Source of the DNA: Deltaproteobacteria bacterium
GTDB taxonomy: Bacteria > Myxococcota_C > UBA6777
Assembly (NCBI GenBank): GCA_006226375.1
Contig: SBHC01000081.1
Location: 372,001-436,000 of the forward strand
DNA length: 64,000 nucleotides
Direction: 5' to 3'
Positions 17,481 through 26,562 of the stretch are shown piece after piece; positions within the stretch are counted from its first letter, which is position 1; each line of letters starts with the position of its first letter. The notes beneath the pieces were generated by a model that saw nothing but the letters and a program-made list of their open reading frames with translations, was not told the DNA's origin and ran no database searches. The position numbers were made by a program, and so were the translations under genes.

Positions 17481-20400
17481 CTATCGCCAGGATGTGGTCA
17501 GCTTCATGATCAACCGGCCAAACCGAGAGACCGCTTCGTCGAGGGTATGCTGGCTTAGGTCCAGGTAATGAGGGAAACAGATCTCTGCCAACGGCGCGAC
17601 AGCGACTTGAGCGCAGATGATGCCATGCTCTTCTGTCAAATGACGCACCACATGACGAAGCGAAGCCACCGAACATTCCGCAGGCAAGCCGTCGCTGATC
17701 ATCACCAGTAAACAGTGTTTCTTCTGGCTCTTGAGGGCCAACTCTGCAGCACGCTGGAGGGCAGCCGCGTCGTTGTTTCCACCGCAAGCATCGAGTTGTT
17801 CAATGGTGTTGCGTTGGAAGGTTCCCAGATCAAACAAGGTGCGTTCGTCAAAGGCATGAATCCGGCCTTCGATGCCGCGCAAGCCACGCGCGCTCTCCGC
17901 GAGCAAAGTCGCGAACGACTTGGCCTGTTCCATCCGCTCGCCTTCTTGCATCGAGCCTGACCGATCGATCAACACACCCAGGTACAGATCGGGAGCGATA
18001 CAATCGACCGTTTGGACCAAAACGTTGGCGTTGTTTCGGAGGGCCAAGGAGCGAACCTGCCCCATGTCCAACCGTCGCCCACGCCGGGTCGCAAACACAT
18101 CATGGGTCTCTTTTCCCAGACGCTCAAAGAACGAGCGCATCTTGCGGATGTGGCGACGAATCGGACCGACAAGGTTGGCATACTTCTCGGAGTCAGGCTC
18201 CAACGTTTCAAGATGTTTGAGGGGGGGAAACTCCAACGTATCGTCCAGGTTAAGAAACCGTCCACCTTTTCGAAGATGCTGGACTGCAGTGGTCTTTTCG
18301 TGCGCTTCTTCCGCCTGGTTGTGGCGGATACCAGTCGGCACCTTGTGCATCCAATCCGGCAGCTGCTTGGCTTCTCCCAATCCCTCCTTGATCCGCCCAA
18401 ACACTCCGCGTAGGTGGGGACATTCGTTGAGCAGGCCCATCGTTCGGTCCCACTTCTTTCGGTTGTCTTCTCCCGTCCCCAAAAGCTCCGAGATGTCGCG
18501 AGAGAGTTGGAGAACATCCGCATGACGGAGGTCTTTGAGGTTCTTCGGAACCAGAGCGACCGCTGCGGCAATGTTGGGGTTGGGATGCATCTTCGGGTCA
18601 AAGCCGCATCGAAGGCACCACAAGAACGCATACAACGGGGGAATCGCCTGAGGGATACCCAGAAGATCTCGGTCGCGCAGGACAACCTTCGCGACGCCAC
18701 GAGTTCGAACCAGTGGGACCAATCGACCGGGGATCTCGTTGCTCCGAATCGCACGGATCACAACGCCGACTTCCCACTCCAACAACCTCGCGTACTCTTC
18801 AACAGGAAGAACATGAGCGTTCTGCGCAAACGCGTACGAGCCCAGTCGGTCAAAGAGCTTGCCCCACTCGGGACGACGCGAACGCATTCCACGCTCCAGA
18901 CGCTCGTCGATCAGGATGTCGTAGATATCCTTGATGCCTTCGGAGCGAGCGATGCCTTGCATGGTGGTGTGGCCTCGCACGCCAATGTCAAAAAGGTGGT
19001 GGCCGATCTCGTGCAACGCCAACCCCTTCATGATCTCCTCACCGTAAGGGTGACCGCTTGTCACAGGAGTATCCGAGACAAACACATCAATGGGCGCGTC
19101 GGCATCGGTGTCGAGGGTATAACCCAAACCCTGACGGTGCTGGTGGATACGAACGGGCCGACCGAGAAGTTGCTGACCAATCTTGCTCGCCCACAGATTA
19201 ATCTCCTGGGCCTTTTCGTCGAGTTCTTTCCACCGCGCACGACGACCTGAGCGAGAACCAAACGTCCGCAGGACAGGAACTTCGTACTCCACTTCGTTCT
19301 GCAGAATCTGACGAGCTAGGTGACGAATACGAAGCTCCACATCCCGCAACGACGACACCAACTCACTAACAATGCGGGGGTCATCGTACTTCGCGAGGGC
19401 TTTCAAGGCAGCGTAACGAACGTTGGCATCTGCATCCCGAGTGCGTGGAAGAAGGTCATCAACCAAGAGCGGATCGTTGTCGTTCTCCAGTTGCTCCACA
19501 GCAGCCAAACGAACCAGAGGCGAAGACGCTCCCAATCGTTGCAGGCATTGCTCCTTGCCTTTCTCCTGATCATGAAGATACAGACAGTGGAGAGCTTCGC
19601 TAGCGATGAGAGGGATCGCATGCTCCAACCCTTGCACAAACAAGGGAATGGCTTTGGGATCTTTGGCGTCAAAGAACGAACGAAGAATACGCTGCGACGC
19701 CACCGGATCCACAGGCCAGGGGAAGGTTTCCACCTGTCCTTCTTCGAGCAGACCATACCAACGCTTGGGAGCATGCTCTTGCAGGGCACGCACCAAGACA
19801 AGACCCCCTTCAATCCGGGCTGTTGGCAAAGCCAACACCACAGCATCTTCCCACTCCTTCGCAGGCAACGAACCACGCAACGTATTCACGCAGCGAGAGA
19901 CGAGGTCACCCGAAGGAAGAGAAAGCCCCTGCCGGAGAGCGAGCGCCAGCGCGTCACCCTGCCCCAGATGGAGAATGGAGTCGAGGACTTCCTCTGCAAG
20001 CTCGTACTGTTCGGTAGCAAGCAGAGAACCCAGCATCACAACGTCAGAAGCGTTGCCCACATCGCGAATCTCACGAGCAGCGACAAGTCGAACTTCATCG
20101 CTCTCATCCGAAAGAGCCTGACGCACCAAAGCCGTGGCACGTTCGCCGCTGTCCCAATCCGTTACCAGAGAAAGAACGCTGGCTCGAACCTCTTCCGAGT
20201 CATCGTGGACCATCGTCCAAAGCGTGGGTAGCGCTTCTCGAAGGTTGTGGTTGTCGGCCAAATCCACGGCCGTTTCACGAACCCAGTGGTTCGGGTCTTT
20301 GAGGAAAGCCAGGGTCCACTTGATAGCCGCTTCGCGATCGAGCGAATACAACGACCGTACCGCAGCAATGCGCACTTGCTCTTCGGCGTCCTCGCACATT

Positions 20401-20978
20401 CCGAGGAGCTTTTTGAGGCAGACATCACGGATGGAGTGGCTCTCCTCTTGGGAGGAGTTACCCCAACCACAAACAGGCAACGCAGCAATCGCTTGGGCCG
20501 CGACAGCACGCTCTTGCCATAACCCCGAGTCTGACCAAGTCATGCAGCGGTCGAGCAACCAGTCTGCATGATGGTTGGCCAAAGCACGCCACGCTTCGGG
20601 ATAGCTATGAAAGGCAAGGAAGGATAGCTTACGGGCAAGAAAGTCACGACCTTCCTCCCCCATCTCCGAAGCTAGGATTTCGGCTGCAAAGCTCCGGTGT
20701 TCGGGGTTGGATAGCTGCCAAACGCGATACACGCAGTCCTTCCACTCTCCAGGGAACAACGTTTGGATCGCTCCCAAAGCTGCCTGCGCAACGGCAACGT
20801 TGTCGTGATGCAAGCTCCGGCGAAGAAGGAAGAACATCCGGCGGCTGGTGTAACCAGCTCGAACCAGGTCTGCAATCGCATTCATCCGAAGAATCGGGTC
20901 ATCTGCGCGCAATTGAAAGTACCACCTGGAGACCACCTCTGGACCAGGCGCACCAACGGCTTCCGTTGTGGCATGCAT
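17481..20978 (-). CDS. HEAT-repeat / metallopeptidase-like / VWA protein
   Basis: 1165 residues. Residues 1-570 are HEAT/Armadillo-type helical repeats (EEVRASVLSLV, DEVRLVAAREI, ANVRYAALKAL). A central domain carries a zinc-peptidase-like HEIGHH motif (656-661) followed by DERLERGM (about 691-698), which may supply the third ligand. The C-terminus is a VWA domain with a MIDAS motif DRSGS (1005-1009), and ISDGLP. Start is 8 nt after AGG. The gene is downstream of a MoxR-type AAA+ ATPase (21100-22212), the classic partner of VWA proteins. This suggests an ATPase-VWA assembly that remodels or cleaves a target. Which target is unknown; peptidase activity is inferred only. Confidence 0.88.
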   Translation of the reverse strand: MHATTEAVGAPGPEVVSRWYFQLRADDPILRMNAIADLVRAGYTSRRMFFLLRRSLHHDNVAVAQAALGAIQTLFPGEWKDCVYRVWQLSNPEHRSFAAEILASEMGEEGRDFLARKLSFLAFHSYPEAWRALANHHADWLLDRCMTWSDSGLWQERAVAAQAIAALPVCGWGNSSQEESHSIRDVCLKKLLGMCEDAEEQVRIAAVRSLYSLDREAAIKWTLAFLKDPNHWVRETAVDLADNHNLREALPTLWTMVHDDSEEVRASVLSLVTDWDSGERATALVRQALSDESDEVRLVAAREIRDVGNASDVVMLGSLLATEQYELAEEVLDSILHLGQGDALALALRQGLSLPSGDLVSRCVNTLRGSLPAKEWEDAVVLALPTARIEGGLVLVRALQEHAPKRWYGLLEEGQVETFPWPVDPVASQRILRSFFDAKDPKAIPLFVQGLEHAIPLIASEALHCLYLHDQEKGKEQCLQRLGASSPLVRLAAVEQLENDNDPLLVDDLLPRTRDADANVRYAALKALAKYDDPRIVSELVSSLRDVELRIRHLARQILQNEVEYEVPVLRTFGSRSGRRARWKELDEKAQEINLWASKIGQQLLGRPVRIHQHRQGLGYTLDTDADAPIDVFVSDTPVTSGHPYGEEIMKGLALHEIGHHLFDIGVRGHTTMQGIARSEGIKDIYDILIDERLERGMRSRRPEWGKLFDRLGSYAFAQNAHVLPVEEYARLLEWEVGVVIRAIRSNEIPGRLVPLVRTRGVAKVVLRDRDLLGIPQAIPPLYAFLWCLRCGFDPKMHPNPNIAAAVALVPKNLKDLRHADVLQLSRDISELLGTGEDNRKKWDRTMGLLNECPHLRGVFGRIKEGLGEAKQLPDWMHKVPTGIRHNQAEEAHEKTTAVQHLRKGGRFLNLDDTLEFPPLKHLETLEPDSEKYANLVGPIRRHIRKMRSFFERLGKETHDVFATRRGRRLDMGQVRSLALRNNANVLVQTVDCIAPDLYLGVLIDRSGSMQEGERMEQAKSFATLLAESARGLRGIEGRIHAFDERTLFDLGTFQRNTIEQLDACGGNNDAAALQRAAELALKSQKKHCLLVMISDGLPAECSVASLRHVVRHLTEEHGIICAQVAVAPLAEICFPHYLDLSQHTLDEAVSRFGRLIMKLTTSWR

Positions 20979-21099
20979 AACTTGTACCTATGGAAAAGGA
21001 AAAGGAAAGAGAGCGGGCAAGTCTTGAACGAAAGGTACTACGAACGAAGGAGACTCTGGTTCGCTGGAGGAGAGGAAGTCCTCCAAAGTTGGGGAAGTT

Positions 21100-22212
21100 T
21101 TACAGGTTGAGGGTGCGAACGATGGTTTGCCAAACGAGGCCAGCGTCGGTGGAAGGGTCGTTCCAGTGGCCAAAGAAGCGGCCACAGAAGCTCGACTTGA
21201 GAAGCTCGGGAAGAGGATCGCCATCAAACTCTGCAAAGTTGGGATGCCCCATCAAGGTGCACACTTCTTCGGTGGCACGGACGCTCAGGTCCACTTGCAG
21301 GTTGTCATCCCGACGGACAGCGTTGGCGGCTTCGACGATACGCTCGATCTGATTGGCCTCCACGTCAGGATGATTGCGACGAAGGATTTTGATTTCCTCC
21401 TCACCCGGAAGGTAATCGATCTTGAGCGGCGCAAAGCGGTCCAGCTGTGCAGGGTCCACGCTGGTTGTTCCCGTAAACTGGGCGCCGTTGTTGATGGCAG
21501 CAATCCACAACACATTGTCAGGGATGTGGATGGTTGAACCCGTCAAGGGATTGTACATTTTGCGGGTAGAATCGAGGGCAGGCATGATCCCGTTTCGCGT
21601 CATCTCGCGGCACCGGTTGAACTCATCCAGGAAGATCAAGAAGCGACGCTCTGGATTTTCATGAGCCGACTCCAACGCACGCAAGATGTCTGTGGGAATC
21701 CACAGCGTCTCTGCCTGCCCTGACTCGGTTGCACGGATTTGCAAGGTGGCAAGAAAGTCGGTGGCTTCAAACACGGAGCTGCAGTTGAAAAACACATACT
21801 CCAGATCCATCGCCTCAGCGACCTTCCTGGAGAGCACGGTTTTCCCGCTACCTTGGGGGCCATCGAGCAGAATGTTCATTCCACATTCAAGCATAGCTTG
21901 TAGCTTCTTGCCCAGGATGGGATCGACATACAAGCTCTCGTCGATGCGAAAGGTGACCTGCCGCAGGAACTCAACTTCGATAAAGCCACGATCTTTGCTG
22001 CCGGGTTTTTTCACGGAGGTGACGCGAACTTCGCACACCTTCCCAGGCTGAATTCGTGAGTCGTTGCACAGGACAACCTTGGGTGCGCGAGCGTCGTTGA
22101 CATGCTTGGCTCGAAAGCGAAAGGGGCTGTCTTTTTTGGGGTTGCTGTAAAAGACAGTCTCAAACACAAAGCCGTTTTTGATCTGGTTGTTCAGGTCGTC
22201 GGTGCGAGACAT
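21100..22212 (-). CDS. MoxR-type AAA+ ATPase
   Basis: 370 residues, ATG 7 nt after AAGGA. The first 110 residues (small beta-strand region VRVTSVKKPGSKDRGFIEVEF) are not typical of MoxR and may be an adaptor. The AAA+ core has Walker A GPQGSGKT, Walker B FLIFLDEFNRC, sensor 1 WIAAINNG and an arginine-finger region PAQLDRF, then a helical lid. MoxR proteins act with VWA partners to insert metals or remodel complexes. The HEAT-VWA gene follows about 120 bp downstream and the HTH/DUF gene precedes it, all on the minus strand. Confidence 0.92.
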   Translation of the reverse strand: MSRTDDLNNQIKNGFVFETVFYSNPKKDSPFRFRAKHVNDARAPKVVLCNDSRIQPGKVCEVRVTSVKKPGSKDRGFIEVEFLRQVTFRIDESLYVDPILGKKLQAMLECGMNILLDGPQGSGKTVLSRKVAEAMDLEYVFFNCSSVFEATDFLATLQIRATESGQAETLWIPTDILRALESAHENPERRFLIFLDEFNRCREMTRNGIMPALDSTRKMYNPLTGSTIHIPDNVLWIAAINNGAQFTGTTSVDPAQLDRFAPLKIDYLPGEEEIKILRRNHPDVEANQIERIVEAANAVRRDDNLQVDLSVRATEEVCTLMGHPNFAEFDGDPLPELLKSSFCGRFFGHWNDPSTDAGLVWQTIVRTLNL

Positions 22213-22350
22213 ATGACATTCCTTTTGGGCAAATGGGCATCCTCAATTCTCCTGGCGGAGCGAGGTTACTGTATCAGGCAATTTGTGAACCCTGTACGCG
22301 CGACTGCATCACAAGGTTCATTCTTGGGATCAGGAATTGATCCCGATGAC

Positions 22351-23877
22351 TCAGCGCCCATTGTAATCAGGATGTGGGTAAGAAACTGTCACAGGTAAAT
22401 CCATCGACCCTCGGGGAGGCGGCAAATCCAACGAGCAGGGCTTGGGTTTGCGCTTTTTTAAATTGGCTTTGTGTTTCCGGAAGAAGGTTGTCATGGCCTT
22501 CACAATTAACGTCGCCACTTTGTAATCGCTGGTGTCGAGAGGACGCAGCATCAGCAGCCGCTCGCGCATTTCCAAGTTGGGATAAGCTTGCGAGTTTACA
22601 ACGTTCCATCCTTTGGCCATGCATTCTTGACGTTTGGGAGCAGGAAGATCCGCGCCCCGCTCAAACTCGATGGACATCACATCGATAGGAGGAGGCTGGA
22701 ACTGGCTAGGATCAGCCCCATCAAAGACATGGCTGGCTTCGTTCATCATGTGGTACGCATCGATGTTTTCAAACACCAACAACCCAAAGGCCTGCCCTGC
22801 CCCGCCAATGACGATCACAGCAACCCGCTCGTAGCCATCTCGGAACAGATCAATCCCAAACACATGGGAGTCGTGCAAAAACTTCCAGGGGGCTTGTTCG
22901 TAGAGAAGCGCCATCTCATCAAAGAACTCGGCGACCATGTCATCTGGGATATCACCCGAATAGGTGTAATTGGGCTCTGGTGCGCTCTCATCGGGAGCGT
23001 TGAGGTGAGACTCCAACAGCGTAACGATCGCTTCGACCACTTTGACGCCGCCAAATTGGAAGACGATCCCAAGCTCACCAAAGCAGCCTTGTAGAGGCTC
23101 CACAAGCTCCTGGTTGGCGACGAGCACCAGCCGGGGCAATCGAGGCGGGCCCATATCAGGTTCCATCATGGCCTGGGTTAGAGACATCGCAGTGACGGGG
23201 TCAGGAAGGCCCGGTGGAAGAAGCATTTGACCCAGCACAGGATGACCCGAACCTTCAGCCCACAGCACAACATCGGGATGATGAAGCTCAGGGTCCCGCA
23301 CGTAAACGTCCAGGGTTCGCCGTCCTCCCACCCAGGTCTCCTGGGACTTGGGGAGCTGTTTGAGAGCGTCCATCAAGCCTGGCGGGAGCAACTCTCGGAA
23401 GGCTTCCGGTGTCGCCTCAGGACCCAAAAGATTGGCGATACCAGAGAGCATGTTGAGAACATCTGGATCCATCTCATCGTCGTCATCGTCAAGATCTTCG
23501 TACTCTTCTTCCTCGTAGGTGGGAAGATAGGCATCTCCCGGCAAATCCTCAAAGAAGTTGTACATCAAGTTGGACAGACGACTGATCGTAGCAGACGTTG
23601 TGCCGTATCGTTCTGCCAGCTCTTGTTGTGTGACGTGTAATCCACCAACATGCATATGAATCAAAACATACTCAATGGAAGCCGCGTGCCCGCTGGCGGA
23701 ACGGATCCTTGGCATGTGTTCTTTGTAGAAAAGCTCCCACATCCGGACTGCGGTTTGGAGAAGCAATTCGGGGTAGCCAAACTCCCCCATGTTATCTTCC
23801 AAGATGGCGACAACGCGCTCCTCCGGTGGCAACTTCTTTAGCTCAGCTTTGCTCCGTCGATGTTTTTGTTTTGTCAT
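22351..23877 (-). CDS. HTH-containing DUF6930-like protein
   Basis: 508 residues. A helix-turn-helix-like segment (HVTQQELAERYGTTSATISRL) lies at about residues 85-105, followed by a short very acidic stretch (EEEEYEDLDDDDDE). Two repeated alpha/beta modules follow. The first, about residues 190-310, carries motifs resembling DUF6930 (LDVYVRDPE, VTAMSLTQAMMEPDMGPPRLPRLVLV, LGIVFQFGG). A second, diverged module with GGAGQAFGLLVFENIDAY ends the protein. Function unknown; the HTH suggests a DNA-contacting or regulatory partner of the MoxR-VWA pair. The family name rests on remembered motif patterns. Confidence 0.75.
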   Translation of the reverse strand: MTKQKHRRSKAELKKLPPEERVVAILEDNMGEFGYPELLLQTAVRMWELFYKEHMPRIRSASGHAASIEYVLIHMHVGGLHVTQQELAERYGTTSATISRLSNLMYNFFEDLPGDAYLPTYEEEEYEDLDDDDDEMDPDVLNMLSGIANLLGPEATPEAFRELLPPGLMDALKQLPKSQETWVGGRRTLDVYVRDPELHHPDVVLWAEGSGHPVLGQMLLPPGLPDPVTAMSLTQAMMEPDMGPPRLPRLVLVANQELVEPLQGCFGELGIVFQFGGVKVVEAIVTLLESHLNAPDESAPEPNYTYSGDIPDDMVAEFFDEMALLYEQAPWKFLHDSHVFGIDLFRDGYERVAVIVIGGAGQAFGLLVFENIDAYHMMNEASHVFDGADPSQFQPPPIDVMSIEFERGADLPAPKRQECMAKGWNVVNSQAYPNLEMRERLLMLRPLDTSDYKVATLIVKAMTTFFRKHKANLKKRKPKPCSLDLPPPRGSMDLPVTVSYPHPDYNGR

Positions 23878-23931
23878 GGTTACCCATAGGTTCTGTTTCT
23901 GATTTGCACCACATTCGAGAGTTCGGTATAT

Positions 23932-23961
23932 CGTATAGACCTAAATTGGGACCCATTGCAA
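23932..23961 (-). promoter_or_regulatory. Candidate promoter for the HTH-MoxR-VWA operon
   Basis: On the minus strand TTGCAA (23961-23956) and TATACG (23937-23932) are separated by 18 bp, upstream of the ATG at 23877. It resembles a sigma-70 site. The same intergenic interval also serves the divergent outer-membrane protein gene at 24064. By-eye match only. Confidence 0.4.
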
Positions 23962-24063
23962 CACCCAAGGTCCAGACAGGGCCGATGTTCCGCAGGGTTT
24001 CCACCACGAAAGACCTCTACCGCCGATCACAAACTTCACTTTATCGGCTCCAGGAACCCAGGA

Positions 24064-24636
24064 ATGATTCCGACCAAGCCCTCACCGCTCCCAACACAAC
24101 TCAACCAAACCATCGGCTTCTTCATGGGAGTGGGCGTTGTTCTCTTGTGTATGACGTCCAGACCCTCCACGGCCCAGGGGCATTGGGCCCCTGGAATCTT
24201 ATTGGGGGGAACGTATCACCCCAACTTTGCCACCAACACAGCCAACGGAGGCTCCCTCTTTCAGATCGATATGGGGTACATGTGGGAGAAGAAGAACTGG
24301 TCGATTGGGTTGTCCCTCCCAGTCGAAACAGACTTCGGGACGAGGGTCAGCCTGGGCCCACAAGTTCGCCTGGAGGTGTATCGATACTTTCGAATTACAG
24401 CCTCACCGATGTTTGAGATCCCCTTCCAATTCCCAGCGTATTCGATCTTCTTTGTCCGTGGGAGCCTGGAGTTTGGGTTTCGCAACACTGGACAATACGC
24501 TGTGGGAAATGAGACACCTGTCAAAGCAGGACTCTATCTCTTTGTCACAGTCGATGGACGAATTCCCATGCCGAACCAACAACCCGGACAAGAGTTCCGG
24601 ATGATCTTTGGATTTCGCATCGAAACCTTCCTCTAA
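24064..24636 (+). CDS. Small outer-membrane beta-barrel-like protein
   Basis: ATG 24064 lies 8 nt after AGGA and gives a signal peptide ending STAQG; the open frame extends upstream to 23956 but without support. The mature part (about 150 residues) alternates hydrophobic and polar residues in eight-or-so strands (GILLGGTYH, LFQIDMGYMWEKK, WSIGLSLPVE, VRLEVYRYFRITASPMF, EFRMIFGFRIETFL), ending in a C-terminal Phe-x-Phe-Leu-like aromatic stretch expected of barrels. Function unknown; divergently transcribed from the HTH/DUF gene. Confidence 0.7.
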   Translation: MIPTKPSPLPTQLNQTIGFFMGVGVVLLCMTSRPSTAQGHWAPGILLGGTYHPNFATNTANGGSLFQIDMGYMWEKKNWSIGLSLPVETDFGTRVSLGPQVRLEVYRYFRITASPMFEIPFQFPAYSIFFVRGSLEFGFRNTGQYAVGNETPVKAGLYLFVTVDGRIPMPNQQPGQEFRMIFGFRIETFL

Positions 24637-24690
24637 GAGCTTGATTCAGCGACTCCGACTCCTCCATCCCTTACACATAGGACAACGTTG

Positions 24691-26322
24691 ATGGGAACAC
24701 ATACATCTGAAGACCACAGCCACGATCACGATCACGAAGGTTGCCAGGGACACGACCACAGTCATGACCATGACCACACGCATGATGAAGAAGATACAGC
24801 AGCAAAGACGGGTGACCCCGAGGTGCTGGAGGCGTTTAAGTCGAAGTACCCCGAGCCACTCTGGACTTACTTGACCCAAACCGAGATGACTCCTTCTGTC
24901 GACGATGTGTTTGACGGGCTGACTGGCTTTGATAACCTCAAGGAAAACCACCTGGAAGACCTCAAAGCCATGGCCCTCGACGACGAGATCTGGAGCCTCT
25001 CAGCCCATGACGAGCCTGTGGGTCGAGCCATCCATCTCGCCTTCCAAACCCTGGCAGCCATGGGAATCGATGATGTCGGCTACATGGAGAAAGCCGCAGT
25101 CTACCTCGACGAAGAGGAACGATTGGATATTTTTCGCCAACGTGGCCTCCAGACCCTGTTCGCCAAAAACGTTGACACAGCGCTTGAAGGGCTCCTCCGA
25201 GTCTACGACAACTCCACAAGCAACGCCCGCTTGCGCTTCCGCCTGCTGTACAACCTCCTCCCCCTTCAGCTGAAGGATGGCGTCCCCAAGTCGGTACTTC
25301 ATCGCATCCAGGATTTCCTTGGGAACACTCAGCACGGCGACGAAAGCGAGATCAAGTCCCACAACACCGAGCTGATTGACTTGCTGTGCCTCACAGTGGA
25401 GACAACCCAAGATCCTTCTCTGCTTGAAGTCCTCCCAGCCATCGAAGAAGTGTACGCAGAAAACCGGATCGACGCAGAACACTATCCCCTGAATCATGTG
25501 GAAGCGGCCTTTGGCGATGTGGAGCTTTCGGTCGAAGATCTACAAGAACAATTCCCCAGCAACACCGTGTATCTGCGCTGTGAGTCGTGTTACCGCATTT
25601 ATCCTTTCACGACAGAGAAAGCGTACATCGATCCGATTGTCTTGCACGCCAACATCAGCCCGATCGACGAGTTGGAGCCAGAAGAACGTGAGGCCCGTAA
25701 GGTCAAAGCGATGTGGATACCAGAGCCTGTCACCTGCCCCGACTGCGGCGAAGTCGACATCTACGACCTCAGCATCCGCGGCGTAAAGAGAGCCCTGGCT
25801 GGATTCATCCGGCAGGTCATCGCTGGAGAACAAGGCACCGTTGAAAACTCCATTTACGAGATCATGGAGTTTAAAACCCTGGGTCAATACATACACCCTC
25901 TCGATGCCATCGAAGGCTGCAAACGCTCCCTCGAACAGTACCCCAAAGCTGTGGGCATGCGGATCGAACTCGCTCGCTTCTTGACCCACCAGAACAAGTT
26001 TGATGAAGCCTACGAAAACCTCCTTCAAGCCGTGGAAGACGACCCCACAGAGCCTGGAAGCTATCACGGATTGGCGATGGTCTCTGAAGCCATGGGGAAC
26101 GAAGAACAGGCCGTGGAGTGGTGGGTCCGACTCCAAAACCAGCTCTCTCTCATGGAAGTATCCCAAGCCGAACGCCGACGACTGCGTAAGCTGGTAGAGG
26201 AGTCGTTGGTTCGGCTCAAAGGACCCAAGTTTGCAGCGCAACAGGTCAAGACCAAAGTCGGACGCAACGACCCATGCCCCTGCGGTAGCGGGAAGAAGTT
26301 CAAGAAGTGTTGTATGCGATAA
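24691..26322 (+). CDS. His-rich zinc-binding TPR protein with C-terminal SEC-C motif
   Basis: ATG 24691 is 8 nt after AGGA. Residues 5-35 are an alternating His/Asp segment (HSHDHDHEGCQGHDHSHDHDH) expected to bind Zn or Ni. The middle has a zinc ribbon made of CESCYRIYP and CPDCGEVDIYD, a helical TPR-like region, and the last 25 residues are a SEC-C metal-binding motif (VGRNDPCPCGSGKKFKKCCM). No enzyme is visible. A role as a zinc-dependent chaperone/adaptor or metallochaperone is inferred from domains only. Confidence 0.85.
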   Translation: MGTHTSEDHSHDHDHEGCQGHDHSHDHDHTHDEEDTAAKTGDPEVLEAFKSKYPEPLWTYLTQTEMTPSVDDVFDGLTGFDNLKENHLEDLKAMALDDEIWSLSAHDEPVGRAIHLAFQTLAAMGIDDVGYMEKAAVYLDEEERLDIFRQRGLQTLFAKNVDTALEGLLRVYDNSTSNARLRFRLLYNLLPLQLKDGVPKSVLHRIQDFLGNTQHGDESEIKSHNTELIDLLCLTVETTQDPSLLEVLPAIEEVYAENRIDAEHYPLNHVEAAFGDVELSVEDLQEQFPSNTVYLRCESCYRIYPFTTEKAYIDPIVLHANISPIDELEPEEREARKVKAMWIPEPVTCPDCGEVDIYDLSIRGVKRALAGFIRQVIAGEQGTVENSIYEIMEFKTLGQYIHPLDAIEGCKRSLEQYPKAVGMRIELARFLTHQNKFDEAYENLLQAVEDDPTEPGSYHGLAMVSEAMGNEEQAVEWWVRLQNQLSLMEVSQAERRRLRKLVEESLVRLKGPKFAAQQVKTKVGRNDPCPCGSGKKFKKCCMR

Positions 26323-26407
26323 AAGAGGAAGAGAGAAGACGGGCGACAAAAGACGCCCAGATTCGAGGCAAGTGAGGGGAGAACATTAGAGCACATTTCA
26401 ACTTTCT

Positions 26408-26441
26408 TGACCCCTATGAGGGGCATCTGCTGGCGGGGTCA
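26408..26441. terminator. Possible terminator between two convergent genes
   Basis: TGACCCC (26408-26414) pairs with GGGGTCA (26435-26441) around a 20-nt loop that also contains a smaller CCCC/GGGG pairing. It lies between the stops of the SEC-C gene and the GH57 gene. No T-tract, so weak. Confidence 0.3.
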
Positions 26442-26562
26442 TCGTCATCTTCGCCTTGCGCTGCTCAACGGGACACAGCCCCGCCTTTGCTGCTCAGGCT
26501 TGCTTCCTTGACCGCGTTGCACACCTGACCCTCTCGGCTGGCCAATAAAGTTGAAACGCGCT

